A DNA stretch of 64,000 nt from Oxytricha trifallax (lineage: Eukaryota > Ciliophora > Spirotrichea > Sporadotrichida > Oxytrichidae). The DNA lies in the NCBI GenBank assembly GCA_000711775.1, contig ARYC01017733.1, positions 1 through 64,000 of the forward strand. Reading direction: 5' to 3'. This document shows positions 38,024 to 53,300 of the stretch, piece after piece. Position numbers and translations under genes: made by a program. The stretch's first letter is position 1; each line of letters starts with the position of its first letter. Under the pieces are notes generated by a model. It did no database searches, was not told where the DNA came from, and saw only the letters and a list, made by a program, of their open reading frames with translations.

Positions 38024-38200
38024 TCAATGAGATGAAATTTTTATTGGTATATAGTTTTAGAAGCTATTTTTCATCTTTTTTACAGTTAAAAAGGCGATAG
38101 ATCCAATTATAAGTGAACATATAGTAAAGCCCATTATTTCTTGAATGAAATTTGCTCCTTCAATATGGTGTAGTTCGAAAAGTTTCTCAATACCATCCAT
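38024..38200 (-). CDS. Small single-pass membrane protein
   Basis: 58 codons from ATG 38198-38200 to TGA 38024-38026; a further in-frame ATG exists at 38246-38248. A single membrane span (MGFTICSLIIGSIAFLTV) is followed by a basic KKMKNS stop-transfer segment, giving an outside/lumenal N-terminus by the positive-inside rule. Size and layout resemble small subunits of ER or organelle membrane complexes, but no family is recognised. Shortness makes chance possible. Confidence 0.4.
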
Positions 38201-38937
38201 TTTTATATTTATTGAGGAAAAATGAGTGTATATGCAAAGAATTATCAAGATTTACACTGTTAAATCTGTGTAATATAATAATAATTTCAAATTATAAAAT
38301 AAATACTATGGATCTAGATTTCAGAGACATATCATTTTTTCTGAAGAATACTTATAACTATCAATATCAATTTATACTATAAAATCTATAGCCAGCATAA
38401 TGAGGTAGAAGAAATGTGATATGACTGAATTATGTATTATAGCCCAAGCGATTAATGACAATCAATTGCTCCTGCTCAAATGAAAGTCCTAATCTTTGCC
38501 ACTCTAAGAATGTAGTTGAGATTTTTTGAAACCTTATTTCTTAGGGTTATCTGCGGTTCTTCTATTCATATAATTATAAATTAATATTGAGCCACATTAA
38601 AATATAGAAGACTTTCATTTCATAGTACTGCAATTTAAATAAATATAGAATATTTATAGAATTATATAGAGTATACACTAAAACATAAAACATTATAGTT
38701 AATAATTCAAATTCATTTGTTTACAAATTTGACTAGGAAATTTGCATTTTATGTGCTTGATTTTTTAATTATAAGAAAAATAAAAAAATTAATAGTAATT
38801 TTAATAGAATTAATAATCCTTATCTTTAATTTATTTATGATATATAAATTGCTTCAGTTTTATTCAATATTTAGTTAGAAATTTACTATTGGCAAATTGA
38901 TTAATTTTTATTATTAATTAAATTGAGGATTTTATAA

Positions 38938-41900
38938 TCATAAATTTATATAGTAAAATTATTTCTATTTTATGATAATCTTTTATCTCTACATCTCATT
39001 TATACTGTCAAAATCAATTAAGAATATAAGTTTATTTGACAGCAGCATTTCTCTCTTGAGTCGTGCAAATAGTTCTATAAGGTATTAATTTGTAAATAGA
39101 TAAAATATAGTTAATACTTACTGCAAAAGAAAAATAGGGCTAATGTGAAAGTTATAATTAGAAAGGCTGCATAAAATACTACAAAGTAAGTCTCAGATTT
39201 AAAAAATAATTTAATCATAATTAATGGTGAAAATAATTATACAACTTTAGTATCAATAAAAAAATTTCAGGATTTAAGGAAGTAATTTTCTATGCTTTCT
39301 TGAACCTGCTGATTTATCATGGCTTAAGGTTTTGACAGAATAGTCTCTATAACATCTAAGTAAATACCCGCTTTTCTCATTCTGGGATATATAAAATCAG
39401 GTCCCCTATACCCTCCTGTGTCAATTATAAATTGTGACTAAATATGTGATATAATTAGAGTTATATAATGTGTCAAAAGCTGTTTGATATTCTATTTGAA
39501 GCTATTAACAAATCTTATAAGTTGTTTGATAGATATTCGTTTGGCCATTTTATGTAATTCCTCCTGCAAATTATCTGCATTTTTCAGGAGTCACAAGTAA
39601 CTTATAAAATTCAAAAGTACTTTTATAAATTAAATAAAAAATAGACTAATTAAGATATCAATTTACAAATAAAATTAGTCTATAATAATCGCACTTTATT
39701 TGATTTTTAATTTTGAATTCACCTAATTTAAGACTTTTAATTTCATACATAATATCCTCATTAATTAAAGTATATAAACTTCTAGAAGCCATCTCCATCA
39801 TGAAATATGTCATTACAGAAATCAGTGTCCTCCAATTTATCAATCAAGCCCATGGCCTCTGACAAGAATGGTGGTCTCTGCTTCCTAACCTTGACTTGAT
39901 AGTCATTCTCTAATTTGAAGCATTTAGTAGTGTAAAAATCCATAATCTCATCCTTCCCTCTATTTATAAGATAGGTGTCGTTCCATTAATACCCCTCTTC
40001 AATAGCGTGAATTACTGATTCTCCACACGCTTTTCTCTGATATAGAATGAAAATCACATCCACACTGTCTGACATCTCTGTGAAACTACTAGAACTCATA
40101 CATAATTAATCAATTGGTAATGAAATTAATAGATTTATTGGGGGGGATAGTAAATTATTAACTCATAAAGTAGGTACCTAGGAAGTAACTCTGGAACATG
40201 CAAGTCAATATTACAATTAGGAAAGATTAAGTTAGTTTCTTCTTTGATATTGACTGCTTAAACTTTTTAGTCATTTCATCTTCAATTAAAATTTATAAAT
40301 ATTAATCTTGTGCGAGCGAGATAGTGCAAATATGTAAAATTTACTTTTTTTATTAAAATCCTAATATCATTGTCTTCCTGTTTTACATTTTTATTCTTTC
40401 TTTTGCTTTTGCTCTTATGATGATCACTGTCCTCACTTTTTTATGAATCCGATTCATCTGAATCATTACGACTCTTTCTTCTTTTCCTGCCTTTCTTTTT
40501 ATCCTCATCTTTATCGGAAGTCTTCTCATCGCCTTAATTTAAAATAGATTTACATTAATTAATACCTCATTAATAAATTTGCTTGTTCATATTAAAAATA
40601 AAATTACTTAATTAGGGAAGTATCTTTTCTTTTTTCTTGGTGATGTCTCGGCGCTCTTACGTTCCTCATTATCTTCTAAACTTGGCATGTCTAATATTAT
40701 GCTTAACTGATCGCTTTAAAGTTTATTCGAACTCAGGTTTTTTCTGCTTTAATTTAGTTTTGCTTGTGATTCATCCATTAAAAAAATAAAAGATTAAACA
40801 AATAATTTTAATGATCCATAGACAGTTAATGCAACAATTTTCGCTTATCAATAAAAAAGAGGTTAAAGTATAATATTCTTATCAGTTTTCTTTTACATAT
40901 CTCCAGTACCGATAAACATAAATAATATTATAAATAAAAAATAAACTTCATGAAGATTGTAATCTTATCTAGGTACTAATTTTTAATTACGCTATCAATG
41001 CTAAAGAATAAAGACATTAAGTTGAATATTCTGCCTTAAATTTTGCTAAAAAGTGGAATGATTAATAATCCAGATAGATCTATTTAAAAAATAGCTTATT
41101 ATTACTCTATTAAATTTTTGATTGATTTTGTATTATAGCATGATGATGCCTATACAAATCCATGTCATTGTTGATGAAAAGTCTACTTTCTCCTGTATTC
41201 TATTAGACTTAATTTCAATGTATCTCTCTGCAAATCTATTTAGCTAATAATACAGTTCTTATTTGTACTATTAATTTATTTATAAGAAATTTAGCATCTT
41301 AGTCTAAATGGATTCGTTAGACTGCAGTCTTGAAGAAAAAATTTAGTAAAACTACTTTGATTATAAAATATTACAACTTCTATTTATAATTATTCCTTGA
41401 CATTCTTAGAGAAGTAGTGCTTCATCAATTCAATTCAAATTTACATAGGATACAAGACTCATTTAAGATAAATTCATCATTTATAATGGAATTCCTTAGT
41501 TTCAGAGTATTCGTGGTGTGCAGAAGTTACGAGATTGAATGAGCAGATTTAGCTAGCATTCAATAAACTTGACAAACACCCTAGATAATCTCACAATAGA
41601 GGGAAAGTTCAATGAAGTTGCCGAAAGTTAAAAGAGTGAAATATAGGCTAATTATACTATCTGCCTGATATAAGCCCCATTTTTAATTTGCGTACAACTC
41701 TTGATAACATATAAGACAGTTCTTAATTTGCATTTTATATGACAAAGTACATCTTCCTTTCAGTAATAGAAGCAACTCTAATATCTTCAATGGGAATGTA
41801 AAAGTATACTAATGAACTGTTGAGAGCTGCTCTACCTGAAATTCTTACAGTCCCAAGTAAATCATTTACGTAGTTTATGTAGATATTTACTGATTAAGAG

Positions 41901-44900
41901 ATAGAGCGGTACTACTGTTCAAAAGAAGCTGAAGATGTCAAATACTCCAGTTTTACATTTCCTATTTCAAGCGCTACTTTAAAATTAATATGTTTAAATT
42001 TGTAAATTATACTTCAGAATCCCTGCTGTCAAGTTCAACTTGATATAGTCTCAGTTTTTCAATTTAATCATCCAGCAAATCCATGTAGAAATCATACCTA
42101 TCTGGCAATACTTCATTCATAAATGTCTTAAATCTTTTAAATTTGAGACTTATTCAATGTAATTATCGTTTTAGGATATTATTTATGCTAAAAATGTTAT
42201 TTATGGATAATAATCAATTCTTAAAAAACATACTGCTCTAATTCTATCTATAAATATACCATTTAATATTGTAGGAATACATTCGAAATTGGGAAATTAA
42301 TTTAAATTAAATAAATAATTAATAAAATTATTGGCAGTTAAAGTTGGCCAATTTAAACGATCTTGGGCTCATTCGATAGAGAATTCAAAATTAGCTGGAC
42401 TTTACTATTGGCGGTACTATTTTATCGCATCCCTGGAGCGAGATAACTTGACTTTAATGTGAGGGTATAATTTAATGAATTTAGAGGAGTTTAATTAAAG
42501 TCAAGTTATCTCGCTCCAGGGATGCGATAAAATAGTACCGCCAATAGTAAAGTCCAGCTAATTTTGAATTCTCTATCGAATGAGCCCAAGATCGTTTAAA
42601 TTGGCCAACTTTAACTGCCAATAATTTTATTAATTATTTATTTAATTTAAATTAATTTCCCAATTTCGAATGTATTCCTACAATAGTATATTATATTTAT
42701 AATGATTGCTTGGTTCATTGTAGTAATAACCAATATTAATAAGAACTCTCATCATAAGTCTAGTCTGTGAAATCATATTTAACCTTGCTATGCTTAGCTG
42801 ACTCATTTGAATTCCTTGTTTTGCGTCTGTGAAGTTGCTTTGAATCAAAACTAAGCTCACGGTGCTTGTAGCCAAAACAAGCATTAGAATTAGAAGTACG
42901 ATTTAAAGCACAAATTTCAAAGTGGAGGGCAACTTTCTACCCTCTATCGATGCTTGTGTGAAATCAAATTTAGTCTAAATCATACTCACTGACGATGTCG
43001 TTGATGTTTAACTGCTAAACTTAGTTTGATTAATGAAGAAAATATAAAATAATATAGAGATGGATTAAGATCCATAAAGTCTTCTGGAATATCCATCGCA
43101 TAGGCTGTATATGATTAAGTCATTTCTTGCTGTATTTCATGAGCAGTATTATTTTCAGAGACCATCAGACTCTTTCCCGATTTCATTTCCTCTTAAACTT
43201 TTGAGGTGAAAGCAGATTGTACTAAAGTTTACATACCCATCCCAAAAGTTTAAATCATAGGAAAGAATGTCATTCTAATGTAGACAATCTTCATATCAAG
43301 CTATTTACCTAAGAAATATTCTATAATCAATGTAAACTAATATTTTTAATTCAGTTTCAATTCTCATTTAGAATGTAGCTTCTTTACTTAAGTATAAATT
43401 TTACACTTTTTAATTTTGCTAAAAAATACTTCAATAAACTAAGTATAAGAATTTCAAACAAATCCTTCTTAGCTAAATAACTGTAAGACATTAATTAAAT
43501 AGCTTGATGCAACATGCTTTGTTATATCCCTTTATCACTAAGTGTTCCCATCCCTCCAAAAGATGTCAATGATGTATTCGACTTTACATTCCTTTTTTCT
43601 TTTTCTTAGCTTAAATGCTTCTATATATTTTAAACATTTGCTGGCGACTTCGATTCCTCCTCATCTTGAGCATTTTCTCTATGCATCTCTTCTTTTAAAT
43701 CTAAGAGCTCTTGATATTTTATTGAAACTTCTAGATCATTACTGCTCTCTGTGTTTAGATAAGTCAGAATGTCTGTGTGAGTGTAGTCGTTGTTAAAGAG
43801 GTCGTCTAGGTATGGGTTTTTATTGTAGGTTGTTCTGTAAAGATCTAGTATAAGTAATTAAAAAAGTAAATGTAAAAGTGATATTTAATTATAGTCGGTA
43901 GTTTATCTTGCAAACATTCAATACCAAAAATTATCTTAAAACATTTTTTAAAATTGACTCATATATTTTAAAGGAATCATTTTGCATCAAATTAGAAAAT
44001 TATTTATAATTTGCTCTCTTTTTATTAAGTAAGTAGATATTTTATTTAATCATAATCGAATTTTAAGAATTAGTTTAAAAAACTTGAGAAGGAATATAAT
44101 TTTCTGAAATGTTTCAAACTTTAGCAATTCTAAAAAACATATATCCCTATTTTTACTAAGAAATGAGTTAATAAATATGTTTTTAAATATTTAAGTGCAT
44201 GGATATTATAATATTTAAATCCTAAAAGAATCTAAAGTAAGAAAATTTGAATCATTAAACACTCCAAAGTTCTTAATTATAATAAAGAATTTATCATTGA
44301 GGCTTCAACTTAAACTTTTTTATATAAAATCTTGAAGATTTTGAATTACTTTTAAGGTATTAGAATTTTTAATTACTAATATTAAGAATAATTTGGCTAT
44401 ATAATACTATAAAACTTTATAAATCAAGCTTTAAAGTGTTTAATTTATCATTAACAATTTTTAATTAATTTTATAAAAGAGTAATACCTTATTCTATGCC
44501 AATTTTAATAAAAGTAAAATTTTATTAAAAATGAAACTTCAATTTCTCAACATACTGAGCATTTGAATTAAACTTATTTTGGCTTGATTGTATGTACTTT
44601 GCGATATCTCTAGGACTCTTAAACTTGAATCTGTCAATATTATACCAAATTGGCCACTATTTCCATCATCAAGCTCAGGAAAAGGCTTGATTTCATCCAT
44701 CGCATTTTCAATTAAAAAGATCATGCTTGATAAGTCAATTTGATTCAGACATAGAAAAGCAAAATAATTAATATTTTATAGTAAATCATTTATGGGGATG
44801 ATATGACCATTATCTTTTTTTAACATTAACAATCGTTTCTTGTCAATTAACTTGTTTTTAGCAAATATATAATACATATCTCATAATTAAAAATTCATAT

Positions 44901-46291
44901 AACCTTCATGTAAAAATATATATATATCATAGCACAATTGTTTTTACCAGTTGCCATGAACTTCTCAATAAATTTATGATGGAATTCAGATATCAGTTGA
45001 GGCATTAACTAATTAATCTTAATGCCAACTGCCTTAGATCTCTCTAAATGAATCAATGAGCATGCTGCCTTGTTAATGAATTTAATTGTCATGGGTTTTT
45101 TCAAATCAATTTTTGCTAGAATTAATCCTTTTTCTCGGTTTAAACTATCGTATTTTTCATTGGCTATCTTACGCATTTATAGTACTGCTTGAGTTTTCTG
45201 CATTTCAACAACATACTCATTCTATAATGAAATTTGTCTTAAAACGATTATAAATTTAATTCAACCTAACATTATTGATTGTTAATTATACTTGAATACA
45301 ACATACTTGTAAAAGGCAGACATTAGAACATGAAGTTTAATCTCTTTCTTTTCACCCTGTTTTAATTCTATGTCTTAATGCAATTGCTAAAGAGTGTTTA
45401 TTTCACTTGCTATTTAAATTCCTTTTTCGTAAATATTCATTGCATCTTTGTTGTTTGCTAAATTTTACCAATACTTGTAGATAAACTTTATAAAAATTCT
45501 TACATAAATAGGAAAATTCTTTTATACAAATTTAAATTTATCATCACTGATAGATTCCAGAAGATTTTCAAAATTAGCAAACAATTAATTCAAGTCTAAA
45601 ACCTTTTCCAAGTCAATTTTCTAAATATGCTCGATATTTTAATTTTTAGTAGTCATCATATCTTCAAAAAGCTTTTAATGCAAGAGTTTTTAATTTCTCT
45701 CTACTAAGTTTGATTTTTTGTTCTTTTTAGATACTAAGTCATACATTAAGAAATGCGAGAGGAATTAGTTTTTCATGATTAAAATTAAATTAATCAAAGA
45801 AAGATATTTGAAAGAATATATAATCAATTTTATTGAAATGATTTTATTTGTAAAGTATGCTTTTAGTAAATGAAATTTATAGTTTTGAGTATTTTCTGTT
45901 ATCAAATGATGTTTGAAAAAGTGCTGTACTAGTCTACGCAACTCTTTATCTCTTTTAATTGTATTTTGGGGAGTTGTTTTAATGTTTTATGATAAATTAG
46001 ACAAAAAACAAAATTTACACTATGTATTTACATTATCAAATTCATTGGCTTGCTCTTCTTATTTTGATTCTTAAGGATTATAGTTTTATTCTATAACAGA
46101 ACCATGCCTACCAATATTTTTAATTTATTTAGCTTTAGCTGATATAAAAGTGCTCATTCTTGATAAAGTACTGTCATAGCCACCTAATTTTTGACTATTT
46201 TCCTTTGAAATTGAAGTTGGTTACTCGTCTTTTATAGCACTCGAAAGACTCTTTGAATCATTTAAATCAAATAGCTTGCTCTTCCTTTTCA
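38938..46291 (-). CDS. Giant PAS-domain polytopic membrane protein, copy A
   Basis: Exons read in order down the minus strand: disordered N-terminus (MKRKSKLFDLNDSKSLSSAI, 46291-46030), an alpha-rich region (about 45930-45270: HFFKHHLITEN, LFANFENLLESI), a PAS-type module (45230-44530: FINKAACSLIHLERSKAVGI, KKDNGHIIPI, FGIILTDSSLRVLEIS), an acidic segment (43834-43500), a span after GRKLPSTLKFVLQ (42970-42720), extracellular parts (42150-41320), a Lys/Arg/Asp-rich loop (40778-40370), a further ectodomain (40100-39650), and a last span plus RLKREMLLSNKL tail (39220-38938). This is the ciliate PAS S-box membrane-protein family, thought to be sensory. A foldback MITE lies between exons at 42269-42683, and 43.84-44.53 kb is AT-rich filler. 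TGA 41560-41562 interrupts the frame. Exon borders are approximate. Confidence 0.65.
42269..42683. mobile_element. Foldback MITE, family 1, copy 1
   Basis: A 415 bp near-perfect palindrome: arms of about 185 bp and a loop of about 40 bp. Termini are TTGTAGGAATACATTCGA and its complement, flanked on both sides by TA (42267-42268 and 42684-42685), the target duplication of Tc1/mariner-like elements. No coding frame. A second member lies at 54605-55013. It sits between exons of PAS gene copy A. Confidence 0.9.
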
Positions 46292-46726
46292 TTATAGATT
46301 AAATTTATACAAAATAGTAGATATTGAAAATAATTACTAATGGTTAAAACTCTGGGGGTGGATATAGTTTTAAGGTAGATGTTTGAAAATAATAAACAAT
46401 AGAAATATTTTAAATATCCTAAGAAAACTTAGAAATAATTCTTAGTAATTATAACAAATTAATATTATATAAATCATAATATTCTTATTGAAAAATTCAA
46501 TAACAATTAATATTATAAATATAAAGTAGCATAGTCTTATTTTCTTACAGCCAAATTAAATTAAGTTAAAAATTATAAAAACATTAATTTATTCATAAAA
46601 ATATATAGTGTAAATTTGCTTTTTTAATATTAAATTGTTTTAAAAAAATGTTTTTATTCAATTAATTCAACCTTATCTATAAGCTTAAAAACTATTTTGA
46701 TATTAATTTTTTATGGAAATTCTTTA

Positions 46727-47311
46727 TCATTAAAAATATAAAATTTGTTTATCTGAATAAACATTCGAATAATTTGTTAATATCTATCTATTTTTATTTA
46801 ATAAATTTATCTAATTGTTTTGATTTTCAAGCTACTTCTCTTAAAAACTAAATAAAAAGAAATTTATTAATTTTGTCCAAATCTTCCTCTGTATATTAGT
46901 TGATTCTTTTCTCTTTGGCATTGGCATTGCAACTGACAACTTGGTTGTTCCAAAGCCATTATGTTTTTAAGATACGCTAAATTTAGAAAAAGTATCGCCT
47001 TAAAAATTCATATTTGACTCTTCATCCAGCTCTTTAATTTCTTCTAAAACTCCCAAAGGCTTTATGAAAGATTTGGCTTGAACTAAGCATTAGGAATCTT
47101 GATTAAATTAAATAGATATTTAAATTTAAAGAGTATTATGATCGATTTCATGTTAATTAAAGAGCATTGATATGCTTGATAATGTCTACTACTTTTCAAT
47201 AACTTTATCAGTTTAATTTGACTATAGTTTTTGTTGTTATTTATAAGCTTTTTCTTTGATAAGCTTTCTCTCTATCCTCTTCCCAAATTTAGCACATCCG
47301 ATATAAACCAT
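46727..47311 (-). CDS. Hypothetical Gln-rich protein or C-terminal tail of PAS copy B
   Basis: A 194-codon intronless frame, ATG 47309-47311 to TGA 46727-46729. It begins MVYIGCAKFGKRIERKLIKE and continues Gln/Ser-rich, with a more conserved-looking middle, FIKPLGVLEEIKELDEES and FGTTKLSVAMPMPKRKE. It starts 18 bp after the stop of PAS gene copy B on the same strand. It could be a separate gene, or the cytoplasmic tail of copy B joined by splicing. No domain recognised. Confidence 0.5.
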
Positions 47312-47329
47312 AAAGTTAATATGAAAATA

Positions 47330-50300
47330 TCAATTTAAAATGGAATATATGTCCTTATTTTATAAAGTAGTTTAGTGTTGATACTAAATTTATCCAAGAT
47401 AAGTTTTCGAATATTTATCATGCTTCATGTAAAATTCTAGTAGGTTCAAAAAATTGAATATTCGCTCTTCTTTGTCTAAATTTTCATCATTTAAGTTATC
47501 AAATAATTAAAAGCAATGAATTAAGAAAAGAATATTAATATTTGAATAAAAAACAAACAATAATAGTCTGTAATTTAATAGTAATTGTAATTGGTTCAGT
47601 AGTTTGTTAAAAACTATGTAAACTTATGACTTATCAATCTTTAATATTTGAATAATCATTAATATTGAATTATGTTTAATAGTAGATTTTTGTTCTTCAT
47701 TGATGGCTTCAAAATTAATAATATATAACAGCCTATTTGAAAGCATCATTTCTCTCCTGAGTCTTTTGAAAACATCTAGAAAAGTTATTAACATTTAAGT
47801 AAAACTTACTTAATAAAAATACAGCCATAGCGACAACTGTTATAAGTATGAAAACAAAATAAATCATAATGAAATTAAGCTCTTATTTATTGAAGTATTC
47901 ATCTAAATTGCTCTGTACTTCTTGATATAGCCTACTATTTGGCTTTTATAGCAGGATTTCAATCACATCAAACAGATTTACAGGCAAAAATTAATTAAAT
48001 TTATATTAATTTGCTGGTCAAATAAATTCAATAAACAAATCAATTAATTATTAAATTTTGTTTTAGTTTTTTAAGAAATTTAAATAACTTAATTAGGCTT
48101 TTATAAGAATTGAATCATTTATGCAAGATTTTGAGCTTTGTCTTTCTTATATTGATTAGCATATTCCAATTAAATTTGATTTGTCATTTGATAGACAAAC
48201 TAGTAAAGTTGAGATATTTAAAAAAATAAACTGAATTTTTTTATTTTATTTTATTATATAATTTCAATTTTTCCAAATGTCTGCCATATATTTTTTGGAA
48301 GTCTCTTTAATACTATAATCTAAATTTGTAAAGCACCACAAAATATGTTATTCTTAAATACATATTGATAAAGTGTAAAAAGCCATACATCGAACAAAAT
48401 TAAAAATAATGCTAAATCTTAATGATAAAATTACCTATTTTTATTATTATTATTATTATTATTATTCTTAATTACTAGATTTGGCTATGATTAGACAGAG
48501 AACCCCCTTCGTTTATACTTTTAATTTAATAATATAGAGTCTTTTATACGCTGGGTAATAATAAACAATAAATAATGAAATGTTAAGAAATAACTTTCTA
48601 ATAATGGCAAAATCTATATCATTTGTAATAAAAAAATGACATAGATTTTGCCATTATTAGAAATTTATTTATCAAATTTCATTATTTAGTTGTTTTTTTA
48701 TTACCCAGCGTATAAAAAACTCTATAATTTTAAATTAAAATTATAAACGACGGGGGTTCTCTGTTTTATCATAATCCTTTATTCAATTCAAATTCAAATA
48801 AATTTTCAAAGAAAATAGATTTTTTTTTTCCTGATTAAAATTTTATTTTACTAGGGCTATTGAAAGATTATTCACTTCCCTATCCACTTCTTTTGTTGAT
48901 TTCATTATGTACTATAAAATTAAGTTTATTTATGATAATATTTATACTACCATTATTTGAATGATATTTTGCTAATTCCTTATTTTGAAATACCATTTGC
49001 GATTGTTTGACATTTAGAAACATCCATATATGTGCCTTCTTATGAGAAACCATCATCATCTGACCCATCCCCAAACACTGTTTCACAATAGTTCCCAGAT
49101 TCAAGCAAGTCTAGATAAGAATATAATCCATCGAAAAATGCTGGCCTGTCTCTCTTCACTTAAAAAAAATAATTATAATATAATTTACTTTTTGTAAGTA
49201 TGTTTTCTCAATGTTACTGCAAAATTTATTAAAGAACCCTTAAATCTCATCTTGTTTGTTATTAATGAGATAAGTTTATAAATATTATTTACAAATTAAC
49301 TATCCAATAATTTATTGATTATAATTGGTTTTTGTTATGTTTACAAATGGCACCATAAATTAAATGAAACTAATATATAGATAAACATAAAACTTAAAGA
49401 GAATTTTTAAATACCCTACCGAAACGAAAAAGGATTATCAAATTTTCCTCATCGAAAACAATTATTTTTATATAAAATCTTTCATGAAGTCTTTCAGTCA
49501 ATTATTATCCAATATACTCTCATATAAGTTAATTGATTAATAAATAGTGTTATGATTTAAAAATTGCCAAGATCTCCTTTATTTATTATATTTGTATAAT
49601 TTAAGTACGATTGAAAAGAATTGTTTCAGTAGTTGCATGTATAAACCTTGATTAATTTGATAAAATTATTTAATTTATTTATAATTTAATTTAACATTTT
49701 CGACACATAATTTTCTCAGCTATATGGCAAAAGTCAAATCGATACTTTGAGCTGCTTCATTAAAGACTTTAGTGCTCATTAAGTAAGTGCCCAAAAAGTA
49801 AGCATTAAAAGCTAATGTTATTAAGACTATAAACATAGATTGCCTTAATTTTCGCTTGCTTATTTCGATATTAAAGTATTATAATTGTGAGTTTCAAATA
49901 TAAATAAATTAATTAATACAAAAAAATTTAGAACTCAATTACTATTTAATTGATAAATAGAGATAAAATGGAATATTTTAAATGAATTTATAGTTTATTT
50001 GAATTGATTAACCCTGTTAGCTTTGTTATTGAATTTCCTCATCTTATAATTCTTCATCTATATCAAATCTATTTTTCAATTTTTTAATTCTATGTCTTTT
50101 GAGTTTCTTATAATTACTGACTTTTTCAATTCTTATATCCCCTCTAGCTATTTAATAATAATATTTTAATTATAAATATTGACGAGAAAAATAATTAAAA
50201 TAAATTTAAGCTCTTTCGATTTTATCTGGATAAGAACTATTTTCTACTTCATCAATTTAATAAACACTTTTTATTTCAATATTTTCATTTTCCTCTTCTT

Positions 50301-53300
50301 TGCCTTTATTTTAAAAATAAAAAAATAATTTATTAATTTTAATATGCCTTCTTCATTATTTATTTTTCCTTCTACTCTTTGATTTTCGTATTTTATAAAT
50401 GTATATATATATATATTTAATTATAAATAAAAATATTTTTTAGTATTATTGCATAATTCATTTAAGTTTTAATTTAATTTTAATTTTATATTTAATTATT
50501 TACTTTGTGCTTCTTTATTATTATGCTTTTTGGCGATTGTTTTTATCAATATTTTTACAAAGGTATATTAATATTATTACAAATTTTATAAGAAATGTAG
50601 CTAATTTAAATATAATGAAATATTTGTTTAATGACTTTCATGGAGTTTCCATTATTTTAAACATTAATTAAACAAAAAGTATTTAGTAAATTTTTGTTTA
50701 GTAAATCATGATTAATTTTTTAAATAATATTGATTTTTTCAAATTAAATATAATTTTTAGAATATCCTTAGACTGCTTGCTGATTATTATTTTTTAGATT
50801 AGATTTTTAATGCTTTTCAATACTTTCCTAATCGTCATTATAATTTTGTTAAATAAGCTACTATTAATTAATATAAAAATATTTTGCTAAATATAAAGAA
50901 ATTATAAAATTTAAAATTAAAATGCACTTGATTTAAAAGTAAATTTTTTATTTTTTAGTAGAGTAATTGAGACTTAAATAAGTAAGAAAATATCGATAAA
51001 AATTCTTTTTTATAATGAATAAATTATAACTTTTAGTGCTAATATGCAAATGCTTTTTAAATGTTTAAAATCAATGAGTTAAATTAAGATTACAAATCTT
51101 TTTTTTTTAAATAATTATTTTTATTTATATCCAATATTCTAATATCGTTTATTTCATAGAAATATATTAAATAAATATTACTATAATTTATTTATGATAA
51201 TTTTGTGTCAATCTAGTTCTATTTTTTAAATTTATTAAATTGAAATTTTCTATGAGTATTTTTAATTAATTCTATCTCTTAATTTTACGACAAAATAAAC
51301 CTATTTTTATAAGAGATTTAAAATATCAAATATATAATTTTATTAATTAATTTTATGACTTCTTGTTTAGAGAATTTCTACTTTAAAAAATGAAAAGTTT
51401 TAACACAAAATTATTTCCTTTCAAATAATTTATTTTAGCAGTAATCGTATTGAAGAGTAGCTGGCTTAATTAAGGTATTAAACTTTATTAATCTTTCTTG
51501 TATATCGCTAACTACAGACTTGTCAATGTTAAAGAATATTTGGGGATGAAAGTTCTTTCCCCAAACATTAAATTATTTATTTGCCAAAAATTAAAGAAAA
51601 ATCTCAAATCACTACGTAATATGTCTCCCTTGTTATACTATTTATAAATTTTCATAGTTTACGACTAATCACGAGTCTTATTGAATAATTGAAACTTTAA
51701 CAATTAAAATGCTTTTAATTAATTTATGTGAGTTTTCCTTGAAAATTTTGAATCTTAATTAACAAAAAAGAGTTAATAGATGCCTAAATAATTTAAAATA
51801 GGATAATTGATGATAATAAAACATTCTAAAAATGGATAGAATTGCCTCTTTTTATGTATGGGAGAGGAACTTCCTAATAGGCTGGTAACTACTTTTTTGG
51901 GAGGAATTTCGCCTATGGTTGATTATAACAATTCAGGGATACAAATTTTCTAAGGGGTGTTCCCCCAAATATCTTCATCAACTTGAATATTCTGCTTTGA
52001 ATCTAGCTAAATAATAACTTTTTTAATTTTAGTTAATTTAATAATTTTTCTTTAATATTGAAATAAATAAGGGAATACTGACTAATCCGCACAGACAAAG
52101 AATACTAATGCATATCCATGTCATAATACTGGAAAAGTTCGCTTTTTCAATTATTCTTTCTTCCTTTATTTATTATAAGAATATCATTAAGTCTATAAAT
52201 TTTTCAAATATAATGTATGTTATTTGGTTGAACAATTATGCATTATAAAGCAACTTCTAAAATAAGTCTTAGTAATATTTTTATAGTATAAATTTATATC
52301 ACTCAAGAATAAATATATATATTGAATTAGTTTCCGTTTTCGATAATGAAGAAGCCATCTCTCTCAATTAGTTTAGATTTTGTTTTAAAATCGTGTGAAA
52401 ATACAAAATAAAACTCCGAACTCGTGAAGTACTCCTTTCCGTGTTATATAATTTAAATATTTAATCGCGGTGGAGTTTCCTGTCCATAAAGATAAGAAAA
52501 TCTGTTATTAATAAAGGTTCAGCATTTAATAATCAATCTTGAGTATGAATTAATATTTATTTTATAAAATTAATTCTAGGTTTAAAATTGACTCTTGCAT
52601 ATCTTTAAATGTTAAAGAGTATTTTAATTATTTATTCAATTTATTGAAAATATTCTAAATAAAGTATGAATCTTTGATAACTTTTGGTTATAATATACAT
52701 ATATTATTTATAGAGAAAAATCTTTTTAATGGAAAAACTACCTTAAAAGAACAGGAAGTTATCCCCTATTTCATTCATATTTATATTTTTTATTATAGGC
52801 CTCTTTTAATCAAATCATCTGCCCTGTTAATGAATAGATAAAAATTATATATTTTTGTTAATGTATGGTTTTATTTTTCATAATAAATTTATAGTAGATT
52901 TAAAACCAAATAATCCCTAAATAGTTTGATTGTAAGATTAATTGATAAAAATAGAGAATTAATTAATTTTATGTATTTTAAAATAGGTTTTTAAATAATT
53001 CATTCGCAATTTTAGCACATTTAAAAATTTTCAACAAACTTTTAAATTAATAGAGTCATGGTAATTTTTAAGAGCTTAATTTTTTTTAAAGTGTTTAAAT
53101 TTTTCAAATGATATTTCATTTTGAATTTTATGGCTTGTGGCTGATTTCAAGTCAAATTCTCTTCAACCTAATTGATATTTAACTACTAGTGGTGCTATTA
53201 AACTACTGATAATATATAAATCTCTTCTAACTTGACCCTTGATATCTATATGAAGTGTGTCTGTCTCTCATTTATAATTTTTCTCTAGAAAATATTCTGA

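Noticed and set aside
48437..48467. TTA repeats as a CRISPR-like array
   Set aside because: Simple trinucleotide microsatellite without spacers. Similar ones occur at 10210 and 60057.
48880..49104. Minus-strand 74-codon ORF
   Set aside because: Wrong frame. The true frame of the same strand encodes the PAS copy B ectodomain (LYSYLDLLESGNYCETV).
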